A stretch of DNA of 64,000 bases, from NCBI GenBank assembly GCA_965153455.1, contig OZ234502.1, positions 9,083,495 to 9,147,494 of the forward strand, written 5' to 3'. Made by a program: the position numbers and the translations under genes. Source of the stretch: Sphagnum compactum. Its lineage: Eukaryota > Bryophyta > Sphagnopsida > Sphagnales. Positions 12,791-25,319 of the stretch are shown here, piece after piece. The notes beneath the pieces were generated by a model. It was not told the origin of the DNA and ran no database searches. It saw nothing but the letters and a program-made list of their open reading frames with translations. Position 1 is the first letter of the stretch; each line of letters opens with the position of its first letter.

Positions 12791-14376
12791 TTTTATTTCA
12801 TCTATAGAAACTCATGGTGTTATTTGGATGTCTAATTTGGCTTTTTGGTTTTGTGTGATGTATCGTTCCTATGATGTAACAAGCCAACTTGGGCCTTGTT
12901 TGTGACATACACTTGCTGATGAAACTTGCACGTGTGTTGCCATTAATGAAGACCATGCAATCCCCCTTTTAAAAAATTATAAAGAGATTTTTTTCATTTG
13001 AAGGTTTGCCAAGGTCATTAATACATTGTATTATAACACCACCTTTTCCTTCAAAAGTGATAAGTTGTGGTCTTTTCATGGGCTATTATTACATGGGGAC
13101 CATCAAAAAATTCTTATGAAATGGGTGATTAATTACAATGTAAATTCCATCCAACATCTTTAATTGTTTTAAATGGTGACAAGACATGGAATGACTGGAA
13201 TGTAATCTACCTCAGAACAAGTGGCCCATGTTATCTATCACATGCATAACATTTGTATTCATAATGACATTGGTGAAAGTTGAGTGCAAGTTATGAGTTC
13301 CTAGCCCTCATCAAATTATGTCATTTGTATTGTTTGTGAATAAAATATAATGTGCATTTGTTTATTATTGTGACATGTGTGTGGTGAACAACAAATGCAA
13401 TAATCAATATCCATAATGTTTAGATCATGATGTTGCTTTATGGCATATGGTAGAGTTCAATATCCAATGTTATTTCGTATATGTAACTATCAATGCTTGG
13501 ATAATGGCAATCCCTTATGTTTTTTCTTTTTTGGTTCATAGTTGTTTAGGTTGTCAATGAGTGCCAAAGGTAGTGTGACATGTCCAATTTCTGCATGCAA
13601 ATGTAGATGGTGTTTTATGATAGTATGGTACTACCAAAATTGAATTGCTATTGTGGATTGATGTATTATTGGAATTTTGTAGTGTATGGCAAACTTGGAT
13701 ACATTTGTAGGCTAGTGCATCATTGCAGGTTTGAATTGATTGGTGAATGCATAGGCAAATGCTTCAATTTCATTGTTGGTTTTAATTACATCACTTAATG
13801 TCATCATTATTCTTCATAATGACATTTTTCTTGAAAAGTAACTTTCCAATGTCCATTTGCAAAGGTAGATGTTATTGAGAAAAATACTTGGGTTATGACA
13901 AATTTCACTTTGTTTTGATTTTCTTAACATTGGATGTTTGAGTTATTTTGTGATTGTTAAAGGCAATGTCCAATTTCTAGCTACAAATGTAAATGGTGAT
14001 TTGTGACATGTGGTGAAATTTCATTTTTTATTTTTTAATGCATCATTGGATGCATATGTAATGTGTTCCATGGCAAAAGTTGTTGAAGGATTAATGATGG
14101 AGTTGGATCTTCAATTTTTGGCTTTGTCAATGATGGATGCCATGGGAATTATTCACCCCTAGTATTAAATGCCTGCATATGCAAAAATGACCTTTCCTCA
14201 ACATTTGGAGGTCTTAAAAGGCTTCTATTGCACAACACATCCATGTGGACAAGCTAAAAAGGGCATACATACTCTTATGGTTCTTGCCATTCTTTTGGGG
14301 TGGTATTTAGATATTTAGTAGGGTCTTCTTAAATTGACAATGAAGTCTAATGTTGTTCAAGCCATGGCTATAAATA

Positions 14377-16820
14377 GTGACCTTTACATCTAACAAGGCT
14401 AATCCAATCATTATTAATCTACTCATGCATATCTATCAAGTCATCAATGCATCACAATTGTTGAACTTTTTTCCAAAATGCTTAAAGTTGGTTAAGATTA
14501 CCTTGGTTCATGTTGTTGACTTTGTGGAAGATAAATGTTGCTTCTATTCAATAGTACATTACACAATTGCTTGAAGCTTCAATTGCAACTTGTTTACATT
14601 GTTATTTACACACAAATCTTATTCACATATGACAACTTTGCATACCAACCTACCTACCTAGATGACTTGTGGTCCAATATTCTTAGGCAACAAAAATTGA
14701 GGGCAAAATGTAAAGTGTATACTAACCTTCAAACATTCATAATAAACATTTGTGCAACTAAAAATTATACACGATATACAATATCCTATTACATTTGTTT
14801 TCCTTTAATAGTTAATATAACAACTACATGCATGCTTTTGACTTATGGATTTATCCTAAATAAATTGACAATATCTAGTTTATAATTGTGGTTTGGTTAA
14901 AATCAATCTTTCTAAAACACTCTCAACGAACTTTTGGTTCTAGAAATGGAATACACTTAACAACCTACACAACATTCATACAATAATCCAATTTTTTTGT
15001 AAAACCCCAATTACATCATGTTTCCCATCATACATTTAACAACCCAAACAAACATTAAGCTTTTTATCTTGTTTTCTAATCCCACCTCATAAAATGCATG
15101 TTGCAATGTTGAACCATTTTGTAATACCATCTATAAGGATCTCATATTGATTTCTAATTTTCTTTATGTATGATTTGAAACATCCCACTTTCCAATGAAT
15201 TTGGCAACGTGAAACGCATTCCAAAGTTGGTTATTCATTCAACCCCATTAAAATTTTATATCCAAACTTTGACTTCCCACAACTAAACAACTTCACCCTT
15301 CAACTACAAAGCCATTTTCCCCACCTTAGTTCAACATTCCTTTATTAATCTTCATCATCTCTGAACCATTATCACTCTGATCTAAAACTAAACATGGTCA
15401 AGATGTTAATTGTCATCGATGTGCAACGGAAAGTTCTTAGTGCAAAGTTATTGGAAACAAATGTGGAAGCTTCCACACTTATGTAAACACATCACGACAA
15501 GCACATTTCCCATGTTAGATCCAACTTATCACAAAATGTGATACAAATCAAAAATAATAAAAAATCTACCATTCTTCAAAACCTTTATATTATTCTCCCA
15601 CACGCATACAAATGCCACCATTCCATTTTGTCTTATCCTCACAACATCCTTCATTTCTTAGGATTTCATCTCCTTCACAACACCAAAATTTACACACACC
15701 AAAACAATGTTAACACAATAGTAACATCTTTGCCAATTCACATTGCCCTTATTCATCACACTTGCAATGCACACAACACACAATACATCAATACAAGCTT
15801 ATTTTAAGCACACAACAACAAGAGCAATCTCACCTCCCATTTCACAAAAGTGGTAAAATTTTTATGATGATCAAAGGGTGTAATTCACATTGCCAACAAC
15901 TCCGCGTTAGGTTTTTTTACATCACACAAGTAGCACATGGTTGGGACAAATATGCTTGAACTATGAAGCTACTTTTGAACCCACTAATTCCTTGGTTTGA
16001 GTAAGTTTTGGAAGTGACCAATTTTTGGAAGAATATCATCCTATAACTTATTAGGTAGCCTTCCATCAACTTAGCATTTTTTTCAATTTTTTAAGATATG
16101 AATAGTCTCCATGTTAGAAAACAATACCAATGAAACTTTTAAAGGTAGCCCATGTAGATGGAACAAAATGAATTGTCTCCGTGGCTCACTTATAAATGAA
16201 GGCCAATTGGATTGACATTGGGTTTCACCTTGGGAACCTATCCTCGTCAAAATAAGGTCCTATAAGTAGGTTGGTCTATACAACACATACAATGCATGGA
16301 GGCATGTAGATGGTTTGTATGTAAATGAGGACTAAGGGTTAGTGGGTTGTTAAATAAATAACTACACTATCATGATCACTCCAAAGTTCACTACAAAGAA
16401 ATATTGGTCCAATTCAAACAACATTTCACTCACTTATAATGAATTTCATGAAAATTCATTCCAATGGATTCATAACTGAAATTGTAAACAAGTGATCAAT
16501 TGAGTGAACTAGGACTAATGTTAATTGACCAAGTGAGGTACATAGATTGTACACATATAGATTGTTCACATGGGAATTTTGTAGGGTCTTCATAAATTTT
16601 TAGTAAAATTTTTAAAATTGATTTTCAATTTTTAAATGTACATGATTCTGAGGAATATTATTAAAATAATTTTATTCTCACTTTATGAAAATCAGATGAC
16701 ATTTTCTTAGTAGCATGATAATTTTAAATAATATATGCCACATTTCATTTGAAAATCCAACCTTTGACCAATCTTTTCTTTCTCAATTTTCTCAAATGAA
16801 GCAAATAAAGACATAGTCTT
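14377..16820. other. AT-rich region, C-rich on the plus strand
   Basis: No gene recognised. From about 14.4 to 16.0 kb, C greatly exceeds G on the plus strand, opposite to 11.5-14.3 kb. The open frames (e.g. 14,535-14,885 and 15,538-15,807) have the biased composition expected from this skew and no recognisable domain. Confidence 0.5.
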
Positions 16821-16826
16821 GAAGAT

Positions 16827-16864
<38 letters not shown>
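16827..16864. repeat. TA then TG microsatellite
   Basis: About five TA dinucleotides run directly into fourteen TG dinucleotides (16,837-16,864). Confidence 0.93.
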
Positions 16865-16868
<4 letters not shown>

Positions 16869-17439
16869 TCTTTTGAAAGTAGTGAATTCATGGACGAACT
16901 ATTTTACAAATCAAATTTAACATTTTTTTCACAAATTGTTTTTGCTTGAATTGACATGTACAATATTTTAAAGGTGCTTAAATGTGAAATTCAAGGTCTT
17001 CATAAATGCTTTGGCTTTGATAAGGTTATTTTGGTAATATTATATATTTAATAATTAAAGCTTGTGATTAAACTACTATAAAATCTCACCCTTTTAACCA
17101 TTTGTTGCAATTAGTAATGAAATATAATGAATAAAAAAGTGTCATTTGCATAATTAGAGGTCAAGCCGATTTCCATTTGAACCAAATATAACACAAACAT
17201 ATTTAAAATAAAACCCATTCTCATTGATCGCATGTAGCAAGATGTGCATCAGATGTAATGGGACATGCATTGCATGTGATGCAACAAGGTGCATGTGTTG
17301 ATGTGGTCATGTGAAATATGATGCCAAATTGGAAGAATGGGTCTTGTCATTGTAGTAGGTACCCTAAGCCCTTGTGACATAGATGACAATTAAGGAGGAG
17401 CAAAATGGTGGGTGGGTTTTCAAATCATAATGGGTTTTG

Positions 17440-17999
17440 CTACATTTCTGTTTGTTTCATTCTAGCCAAGTGGGTGTTCAGTAGGTAGTTTGCTCTGCAT
17501 TTTCTGCATTTTTCTTGCAAATTTTCATAAATTGAAGTAAAGAGCAGAAGGGTCTGCCTGCACTCTGGAGTTCCAAACAAAAGGAGACCCAAAACAAATT
17601 ACGTAGACAAAAAGTCACTAGTCTGCTTAAAAGCTTCTGATTCTCCTTACTCCCTTTTCCTCAAGAGTCAGACTGACTCACTGACTGACTACATACACAT
17701 CAATGGGTCACAGGAAAACCAGTTCAGTTTTGCTATCCATACATGCATTGGGCCCAACAAAATCCCCCGCTCATGCACCTGTTTAATGTCCTTAAATGAA
17801 GCCTGGGGGAAAGAGAGCTGGAGGGGAGAGCTTAGAGGAGGAGAGGAAGAAGTAATAAAGTAGCAGCATGAAGAAGTGAAGTTCATCAGTGTCCAGGAAT
17901 CCTGAACCAGAAAAAGTAAGTACATACTTACGCGCACTGGCAACATTAGAAATACACATCACAAAACAAAGAAAATTGAGCTCAGTCAGTTCTCATGAT

Positions 18000-18000
<1 letters not shown>
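17440..18000. other. Less AT-rich stretch, possible transcribed or regulatory DNA
   Basis: Base composition is more balanced than around it. There is a purine-rich block (17,805-17,870) and a match to a plant 5' splice consensus, AAAAAGTAAGT, with GTAAGT at 17,916-17,921. No open frame of note and no recognised protein. It might be part of a non-coding or untranslated exon; the evidence is weak. Confidence 0.2.

Positions 18001-18004
<4 letters not shown>

Positions 18005-18034
<30 letters not shown>
18005..18034. repeat. CT microsatellite
   Basis: Fifteen CT dinucleotides. Confidence 0.93.
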
Positions 18035-18037
<3 letters not shown>

Positions 18038-18304
18038 CATTTATGAACTGACTAGCCGTGTTCATTGAAGGGGAGGTAGCTAAGTGCTGAGATTCCAAGC
18101 CCCATCTAGATTCATGAGTAGGCCCAGAATCCTCAGCTTCCATAAGCATTCATCACATCTAGGCCAGCTGATAGATAGTCTTGAATCAGTAGCCCCTTTC
18201 TCAGTTGGAGACTGGGAGTACTTACTGGATCTGAATTTTATTATCATCAGCTTCCATGAACATTGGTCACATCCAGTTTGTGTTTCTTTCTTTGGGGATT
18301 CAAT

Positions 18305-18420
18305 TTTTTATGATGTAGCCAAAGTTGCAATCATCCATGGAAGAATTATTAGCCAAATTTGGCTCTAAACCAGATTATGATTTTTTTTTAAATCAAAAAT
18401 TATCCTTCTACTATTTTGGC
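18305..18420 (+). repeat. TAGCCAAATTTGGCTA-family repeat, copy e
   Basis: Core at 18,350-18,364. Upstream block TATGATGTAGCCAAAGTTGCAATCATCCATGGAAG in family order, and downstream CTAAACCAGATTATGA with a T-run and AAATCAAAAATTATCC. One frame reads Y-D-V-A-K-V-A-I-I-H; another, through the core, L-A-K-F-G-S-K-P-D-Y. Confidence 0.68.
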
Positions 18421-18519
18421 TATCTTCTTTTGAACCAAGTATAAAAATAGAATGATTTTTCTTAATTCAAGCATATTCTAATCTCTCCATTTTCTTTTTG
18501 GTTTTGTCAATATTATTTT

Positions 18520-18630
18520 GTAGCCAAATTTGTGATTATCCATGGGAAGGGAAGGCTTTAGCCAAATTTGGCTATAAATGAGATATGAAAAATTAAATTA
18601 AATCCTTCTATTTTTTAATTGGCTGCCTAT
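18520..18630 (+). repeat. TAGCCAAATTTGGCTA-family repeat, copy f
   Basis: Perfect palindromic core at 18,559-18,574, about 210 bp after copy e. Upstream GTAGCCAAATTTGTGATTATCCATGGGAAG and downstream TAAATGAGATATGAAAAATT match the family. Confidence 0.68.
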
Positions 18631-19169
18631 TTCAACAAAGAATAGAAAATCTAGCAATTTTCTTAATGATTTTACAAATCCTCAAAGATCAATTCATTTT
18701 ACACATTTAAAAAACTTTAATTGCACTTTTGGGTGAAATTTCAACAATTGAAAAAAAAAAGGGCTGATATGCAATCTACTTGCAATACACACAAACTCAA
18801 TTTTCACTGTACAATTTCTACACACAATTCAAAGAGGGAAATTAAAATGGAAATTAAAATCCAAAAAAACCAAGAATAGATCACAACACTCAAAGACAAT
18901 TATTAGATCTAAGTCGGAATCTAGGAATAAAAAATTCAAGGATAAATAAAACTTCACCTTTTCACACTTCACCTTCATGGTCACATTTATAGAATCAAAA
19001 CTATTAACATCATTACTATAACATTGAGATCACTCTTTACCCACCCCATGAACTTGAAGAACTTATGGACTTCCAACTTTCAAAATCACAAAATTGAAAA
19101 AACCAATCCGAATCATTACAAAGAGATATGGGCACAGTTCATTGAAAATTTCACTCATTTTGGAGCAAA

Positions 19170-19757
19170 ATTCATGGAAATTCACTACAATGAATTTGTA
19201 ATGGGAAACGTGAAAAATTCGTGAAAATTTACTTAAATGAATTTGAAATGGGAAATGTGAACATTCATGGAAATTCACTACCACATATTTCTAATGGGAA
19301 ATGTGAGAATGCATGGAATTTTACTACAATGAAATTTGTAATGGGAGATGTGAAATTCATGAAAATTCACTACAAATGAATTGGGAAATGTGAAATTCAT
19401 GCAAATTCACTAAAATGCATTTGTAATGGGAAGATATGAAGATTCACGGAAATTCACTACAATGCATTTGTAATGGGAAAATATGAAAATTCAGTGCAAA
19501 TGAATTTGTAATTTGAAACATGAAAACCCATGGAAATTCAAATGCAAATGAGTTTGTAGTGAGAAATGTGAATATTCATTGAAATTGAGTGGAATGAATT
19601 TGTTGTAATCAGAGAAGAGATGTGAGAAATATTCATTGAAATTCAATGCAAATGAAATTCGTAATGGGAAATGTGAAATTTGCAATGATTTTTGTCATTG
19701 GAAATGTGAAAATTCATTGAAATTGAGTGGAATGAAGTTGTAATGGGAAATGTGAAC
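19170..19757 (+). repeat. Minisatellite, ~46-bp unit, about 12 copies
   Basis: The unit runs TGGAAATTCACTACAATG, then AATTTGTAATGGGAAATGTG, then AAAATTCA. About twelve imperfect copies are aligned head to tail; some are shortened (about 37-40 bp) and two are enlarged by internal duplication. Open frames on both strands here are by-products. Confidence 0.85.
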
Positions 19758-19925
19758 AACATGTTGTGTAGGTGATCAGATACTCTCACAAGAGAGAGAG
19801 AGACGTCAGATCTTCACCCCGCTCTCCAATTCAAGCAGATTCGAATCAGCCTAACTAAATTGTAAGGTAGTAAATGGTGTGCTTACTTGAAGTGGTGATT
19901 TTCATGTGAGCTCAGAGATTTCTTC

Positions 19926-19937
19926 GCCGCCGGCGGC
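19926..19937. repeat. GC-only palindrome GCCGCCGGCGGC
   Basis: A perfect 12-bp palindrome made only of G and C, with three CpG, in otherwise AT-rich DNA. Confidence 0.6.
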
Positions 19938-20318
19938 TGGTTTGTAGTAATCTATGAAATTAAATGTATAAACAGAGGCATAAATATGCACACGGGTAGT
20001 GGATTTTGGTGCCAAATCCTGCCATGTTCCTTCCCCCCTTGTAATTAAGCCTGTGTTTTTTTCTTGGGAATTGGAGACTTGTGTGTGTGATTATGCTCAC
20101 CCAACAACCAACGCCTCTCTATTAACTTCTCTCTCTCGCTCACCTACTTTAACTCTTTGTGCCAGAATTTCGGGCTCCCTGCGACAAAAGTGCAAACCAT
20201 GGATGATGATGGGTCTCTGACATTTTACTCCATTGTTGTTTTCGGTTCTCGCTCAGGGTTTCTTCATTTAGCTTAGTATTAAATTGGCTGTTACAAAGCT
20301 GCTGAAGGAATAATATAG

Positions 20319-20657
20319 ACTAGTGTGGCCTCTGCCGTTGGCCCAAGTGTTACCCCGTCCTCAACTGATTTTTCCTTCCCAAATCTGGTTTTTTGGAATT
20401 TATCGTCAGAAATCACTTTGAAATCAATTTTCTCCCACATTCTGAATCCAAATCTTATCAAATAAATTCAATTAAATCCTGCTCATCAAGATGTTTCCAA
20501 TAACACCAAAGGCACCGAATTTTTCAGCTACGATTTAATTTAATTTTCAGTGAAGAAATCATTCAATATTCAAGAACTTTTGCACTGCAAGTCCAAACGC
20601 CATGAAACCAAGCTTGATGCACCCCTCCTCCTTGAGAACTTTCCAAAGAGACCAAGA
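20319..20657. repeat. Dispersed repeat R2, plus copy
   Basis: It matches the reverse complement of 42,272-42,632 over its length. Shared blocks in order: ACTAGTGTGGCC, TTGGCCCAAGTGTTACC, TCAACTGATTTTTCCTTCC, CCTGCTCATCAA, TTCAGCTACGATTTAATT, CACTGCAAGTCCAAA, GCCATGAAACCAAGC, CTTTCCAAAGAGACCAAGA. Identity looks to be about 80% with small indels. A 62-codon frame starting at 20,550 is overlapped by this repeat and is not counted as a gene. Class of element unknown. Confidence 0.78.
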
Positions 20658-20759
20658 ACTCGATCTGAAGCATCCCGGTTCAGTGGATCTCATTGGTCCA
20701 AAACAAAACAAACGAAACTACCTTTGCTTCATGGATAGATTTACCAAAACCAGGAAGAA

Positions 20760-23130
20760 AACAAACTCGATCGGGTGAGGAGGAGGGGCGAGGGGTATTG
20801 AGGGGGAAGATGAAGAGATTGCTAATACGCATCAATCAATTTGAAATTATTATTCTTTCATGATCTACTATAATATTGTCTTATGAGGAGTGAAATTATT
20901 CAGATTTTACCTTGCAATAATTATGATAGTTTTCAATACTTGGACTTTTTTATATATATTTAAATTGTTTCAATATTTTAAGGATTATTTCAATGGCAAA
21001 ATTGACCCTAGGGTAAAGTATGTTAATATAACAACATACCAACCATGTATGGCTTTGTAACATGTAATGTCTTTTGATTTTATTTGCAAAGTTACACAAA
21101 AGTTGTTATGTGGAACTATTATACAACTATGGTATAATAGGCATACCATTTTGAATTGTATAGTCATGCCATGTTTGTGTATTGCTACCATGACAACTCT
21201 AAATTAGCACATTCATTGCCATGTCATTCATGATGTTGTCACAAGCAACATTCTACAACTTGTTTTTAATTAAATAATTATTTGTGAGCATGTAATTAAT
21301 ATGTAATTAAATTTCAACTTGGAATTTCAATTTTGGGCAAACCATGACATGTGGTAATAAGTTAATAGTTTTTTTCCTTTGTATTAACAAACTTCTTATG
21401 CTCATATTTGTTTTCAAAAATTTCAAGGTGAACTAAAAAGGAAAAGAGTCTTTTTTTCCAAACATTTTGTGCACTTCTTGGACTTTTGGTGATGTAACTA
21501 TCTTTTGTTACATAATTGAGATTACTGTTGCCATTTTGGCTTTCCATTTCAACTCAAGATAAGTTGCAAGTCTTATTCTTCATTTAGAAAACATGAAGGT
21601 TTGAAAGTCAATAAATGTTCATTTGTTCATTTGTATCAAAGAAAAATGGTGTGAGGAAAACATTCATTTTGTTTATAAGACTTGTAAGATGTTATTTATG
21701 CTAATGAAAGATTTGGAAAAGGTGAAAAAATAGACCATGATGTCCAAACATGTTGTGGCCTTTGTTTGTGTATTTGGGGTGAAAGGTGGAGTTGAAATAA
21801 AATTAATTTGTTTAAATACATATGTTATTTTGTGTATTTATGATAACTTTCATTGTTCTTGTGCAATAAAACCTTGTTGATAATGTTTAAGTCCATCAAA
21901 ATCAAAGTTGTACATACAATGCGAGGTTTTTTCAAAAATAAAATGGTGGTTGTGTTTGAAAAATATAACTTTAGGAAAAAAGAAGTATGTGATGTTATAC
22001 AATTTTGGCAGATTAATAAGAACTATCTCATTAAATTTGTTTTTGTTTGTTGTGTAATAAACCACTTCTACATATTGTGTCATTTAAACTATCTTTTATG
22101 ATTTTAAAAATCAAATCAAGCCCTTGGACAAGTTGACTTTACAATTTTTAAAATGACCAATTGTTTACAATATGCAAATCTACATTTGTACAAATAGTTC
22201 AATCATTTAGACATGATTTAGTGTCTAGTTGTGTCCACCTTATCATGTATGTTTTCACTAACAAACTAAGCATATTGTCATGTTTGTTTTGATTAAAAAA
22301 TAGTAAGTGTTAGTTGATGTGACTTGTTTATTTTGGTTTTTAAAATAATCAATACAGTGCTTTTACATTTTTTAAAACAAAAATTGGGTACAAAAGAACA
22401 TGTTCCACCTTCAAAAATCACACAAAATTTCAACTTTGATTGATTGTTATGATTAGTATAACTTACAAGATATCAATTTTATTGTTTCATTAGATATAAG
22501 GGTGCATTTGGATCAATATGACAATTAAAAGTTGTATTTAAATGTCCTTAAACACAACTTAGGAATTGTGTCCAATTGCATTACTTTATTCAGAATGAAT
22601 CAATTGAAGAATAATTTATTTGTTCAAATTGTTTCATATTCCAATTGCAAATAGAATAAAGTATGTTTTCAACATGATGGCGTAAAGTTTTAGTATTATA
22701 AAATTTTAGATTTTGTGGAATCGATCTTAAAGTCTCAAAAACATTCATCAAAAAGGTTATGTTAATAAGGACAATTTTTTTTTAAAAATTATTGAGTTAC
22801 ATTCCAAATGTTTGGAAGGAATTTGGGGAGACATGGATATTTTAAAATGACATTATTTAATTTTAAAATAAATCTTTGGCACTCCAAATGAAAGACCATC
22901 ATTCTAGAAAATGTTATTCTTGCATTCCTTATTGATTCATACTTCAACATGACATTCAAAATTTGTTCAATTATTTTTTATCAACTAATTATTTAGGAAT
23001 AATTAAGATGCCTAGCCTAGTTAACCACATGCATATCTAGCCTATTTTAACATAATTGTTTAGCCTACCTATATCTTAGCCTAACCTACAAATAGTCCAC
23101 CTACCTAGCCTAAACCATTATGCATGTATT
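20760..23130. other. AT-rich region without recognised genes
   Basis: Short overlapping frames on both strands (e.g. near 21,850-22,100) show no recognisable protein. Nothing else of note. Confidence 0.5.
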
Positions 23131-23139
23131 TATAGGTTG

Positions 23140-23212
23140 TAAATATGAGGAATTAAACCCTTCACCTCCATAAGGACAAACCAAATCTTTAATCAATGCA
23201 TCACATTTTCTT
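23140..23212 (-). repeat. tRNA-like SINE head, minus copy 1
   Basis: On the minus strand the order is ATTGATTAAAGATTTGG, GTCCTTATGGAGGTGAA and GGGTTTAATTCC (23,149-23,160). The last is one step from the RNA polymerase III B-box consensus GGTTCRANNCY. The same block order occurs at 44,938-45,015 (minus) and 31,985-32,060 (plus). Probably the 5' head of a tRNA-derived SINE; the body cannot be bounded. Confidence 0.4.
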
Positions 23213-23939
23213 TAAAATGTCAACTATTGTCAACATATTATTATGAACATGTTTATTTCACATATTATCACATTAAGTTTATGTAGGTGAATATGGAAGG
23301 AGGTAAATAGATGTCATGGACAACAAATTATTAAGGAAGTTTCTAAAATTTTCCATTTTGTTTTTGAAAAATATGTTTAGAATTTTTTTGAAGTTTCCAA
23401 AAAGATTTTTGAAAAAATGTTTGAAATTCTTCATATATTTTTTAATTTCAAATAAATTCATGAAAAGTAGGCTTAAAAGTTTGTAAAAAATGTAAAATTA
23501 ATTGAAGTTTATATAAGAAAAGTTTTAGAAGTTAGTGGAAGTTTCTAGAAATCATGGTTGACAAAAACTTCTTAAAAACATGATTGGTGAAAGCTTCTAA
23601 AAGATGTGAAGTTTTTAAAAGGTTATTTAATATAAACTTATAGAAAGTTTTGTTAACAAAACTTTCTAAAAGATTGATGCTCTTCCACAAGGTTCCATTG
23701 GGATAGTATAAGAAAAAGTCAAGAGTAAACCACCCTTCAATTTTGCCAATGCAAGTTGTGACCATTTTACTTTTGATTCATTTCATGCTAACTTGCACAT
23801 GCCTTATTCAAACAATAAAGTTATCTAGTCATTATTCATTATTGAGTTCCTTGTTTGTTAAATCTTTTAATTTTCTTCAAGTTGATTTTTTGTTTTGTCC
23901 TTGACAATATATAAATTATAAATGAGTAGATGGTCAATA

Positions 23940-24300
23940 TTTTGATACACTTACCTACTTTTGTACCTACCCACTTAGCACTACAATGATTCGAATCTAA
24001 CAAATGTGACACATTGCAAGCCACATAACACTTACAATAACTTATATAAATCATTATATTGTATGCACTTACATTATGTAAACACCACACATGCCATGTG
24101 TAAATGGTAATGTTTGACGTGACTAATAAAAAAAGCAAGTTAGTCACATTAGACATACATACTTTTGAAGGGGAGGGGCAAAACGAACAAAATTTACACC
24201 CTTTAGTCATTTTGGACAAATGATTCAATCACATTTGTTATTGTAGTCACAATGATAGGGCATAAAAGACATGTTTTTGTAATAGCGAACCAAATTAAAA
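23940..24300 (-). repeat. Dispersed repeat R3, minus copy
   Basis: Its reverse complement aligns with 31,335-31,690. The best block is ATGTCTTTTATGCCC, a CATTGTGA(C/T)TAC stretch, AATGATT/AATGACT and TTTTGTTCGTTTTGCC versus TTTTGTTTGTTTTGTGCC; a second block includes ATG(T/G)C(T)TGGCTTGCAA. The 129-codon minus-strand frame at 23,839-24,228 lies in this repeat and is not treated as a gene. Confidence 0.55.
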
Positions 24301-25319
24301 CATGCAAGAAAACAAATGCTAAAAAAATGAAGGTGAAGCAAGAAACCAATATGATAAGGTTATTTTCAATATTCTAATTATGTGATGCATTTTTTTTTGA
24401 AGATTGTTATTGTGTGTGAGTGTAGGTTGTAATTTAGTTTTATCAAATCACAATGTGTTATGTATGTTGCATTTTAGTAATATCTATGCATTTTACAACA
24501 ATCTATGGATGTTATTTGACAGAACAAAGTTAGTGACATTACCATTGTAGAATTATTTTATTTATGTTGAAAGTATGGACACTTAGATTTCTTTTGGACT
24601 ACAAGGTTATTTATATGTTATTGGTATCGTTTCACATTTGACATTGAATATTAGAATATGATATTTGAAAAGTAAAAAAAGTGGAATGAAGAAAGCATGA
24701 CTTGTTCCATTCTAGCAAAATAGAAGAAGACATCTCACAACATGGAAATACAATCTAAGTGTTTAGATGAAAATATTTAATTATTGTGGTTCATAATTTT
24801 TGTGATGACCCTTTGTATGGGAAAAGGAAGTTTTTTGCCAGAAGTAATTCAGGCATTATAAATTTATAATCAAATTATATTTCAATAGGAAGGAACATCT
24901 TTTTAAATGTTATTATAATGTATTTTCAAAGCTTGAATGTCAATGCATACAATTTTAAATCAATTTGTTGTTGTTAATCAATAGTGATGCAATGCATTTC
25001 TACATTGTGTATCACAGTTCGAACAACTATAATGTGCATGCAAGGTCTATTGGACATGATGGTGAACAATGAACTGTCATGGCATCATAATACCTACAAA
25101 TTTATTAAATAATGTAATTACAATTTTACAAAAGTTGTATTCCACAAACATTATATATCCATGGCCAATTCCATTATAATTACAAAATATTACCATTGCC
25201 AAATCCTTTCTTGTTAAAAAGTTCCAAATTATATTCCAAATGAGTAATTTCATCACAAAGTAGTATTTTGTTAGTGCATAATAGTCCATTTCCAATCACA
25301 AGTAGTTACAAGTTAGTAT

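Noticed and set aside
17790-17815. Resemblance to the miR166 target/precursor (ATGAAGCCTGG)
   Set aside because: Only 11 bases match, the remainder of the site differs, and there is no HD-ZIP III reading frame or hairpin.
19024-19685. Open frames on both strands
   Set aside because: They lie in or next to the 46-bp minisatellite and have its periodic composition.
20550-20738. 62-codon frame with a basic K-R-P-R-T-R stretch after a TTTTCAG splice-like site
   Set aside because: More than half of it lies in dispersed repeat R2, and the inverted copy at 42 kb does not keep the frame.
24000-24012. Possible tRNA T-arm (GATTCGAATC)
   Set aside because: No matching D-arm, anticodon stem or acceptor stem around it.
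23839-24228. 129-codon minus-strand frame
   Set aside because: Lies in dispersed repeat R3; no recognisable domain; not kept open in the other copy.
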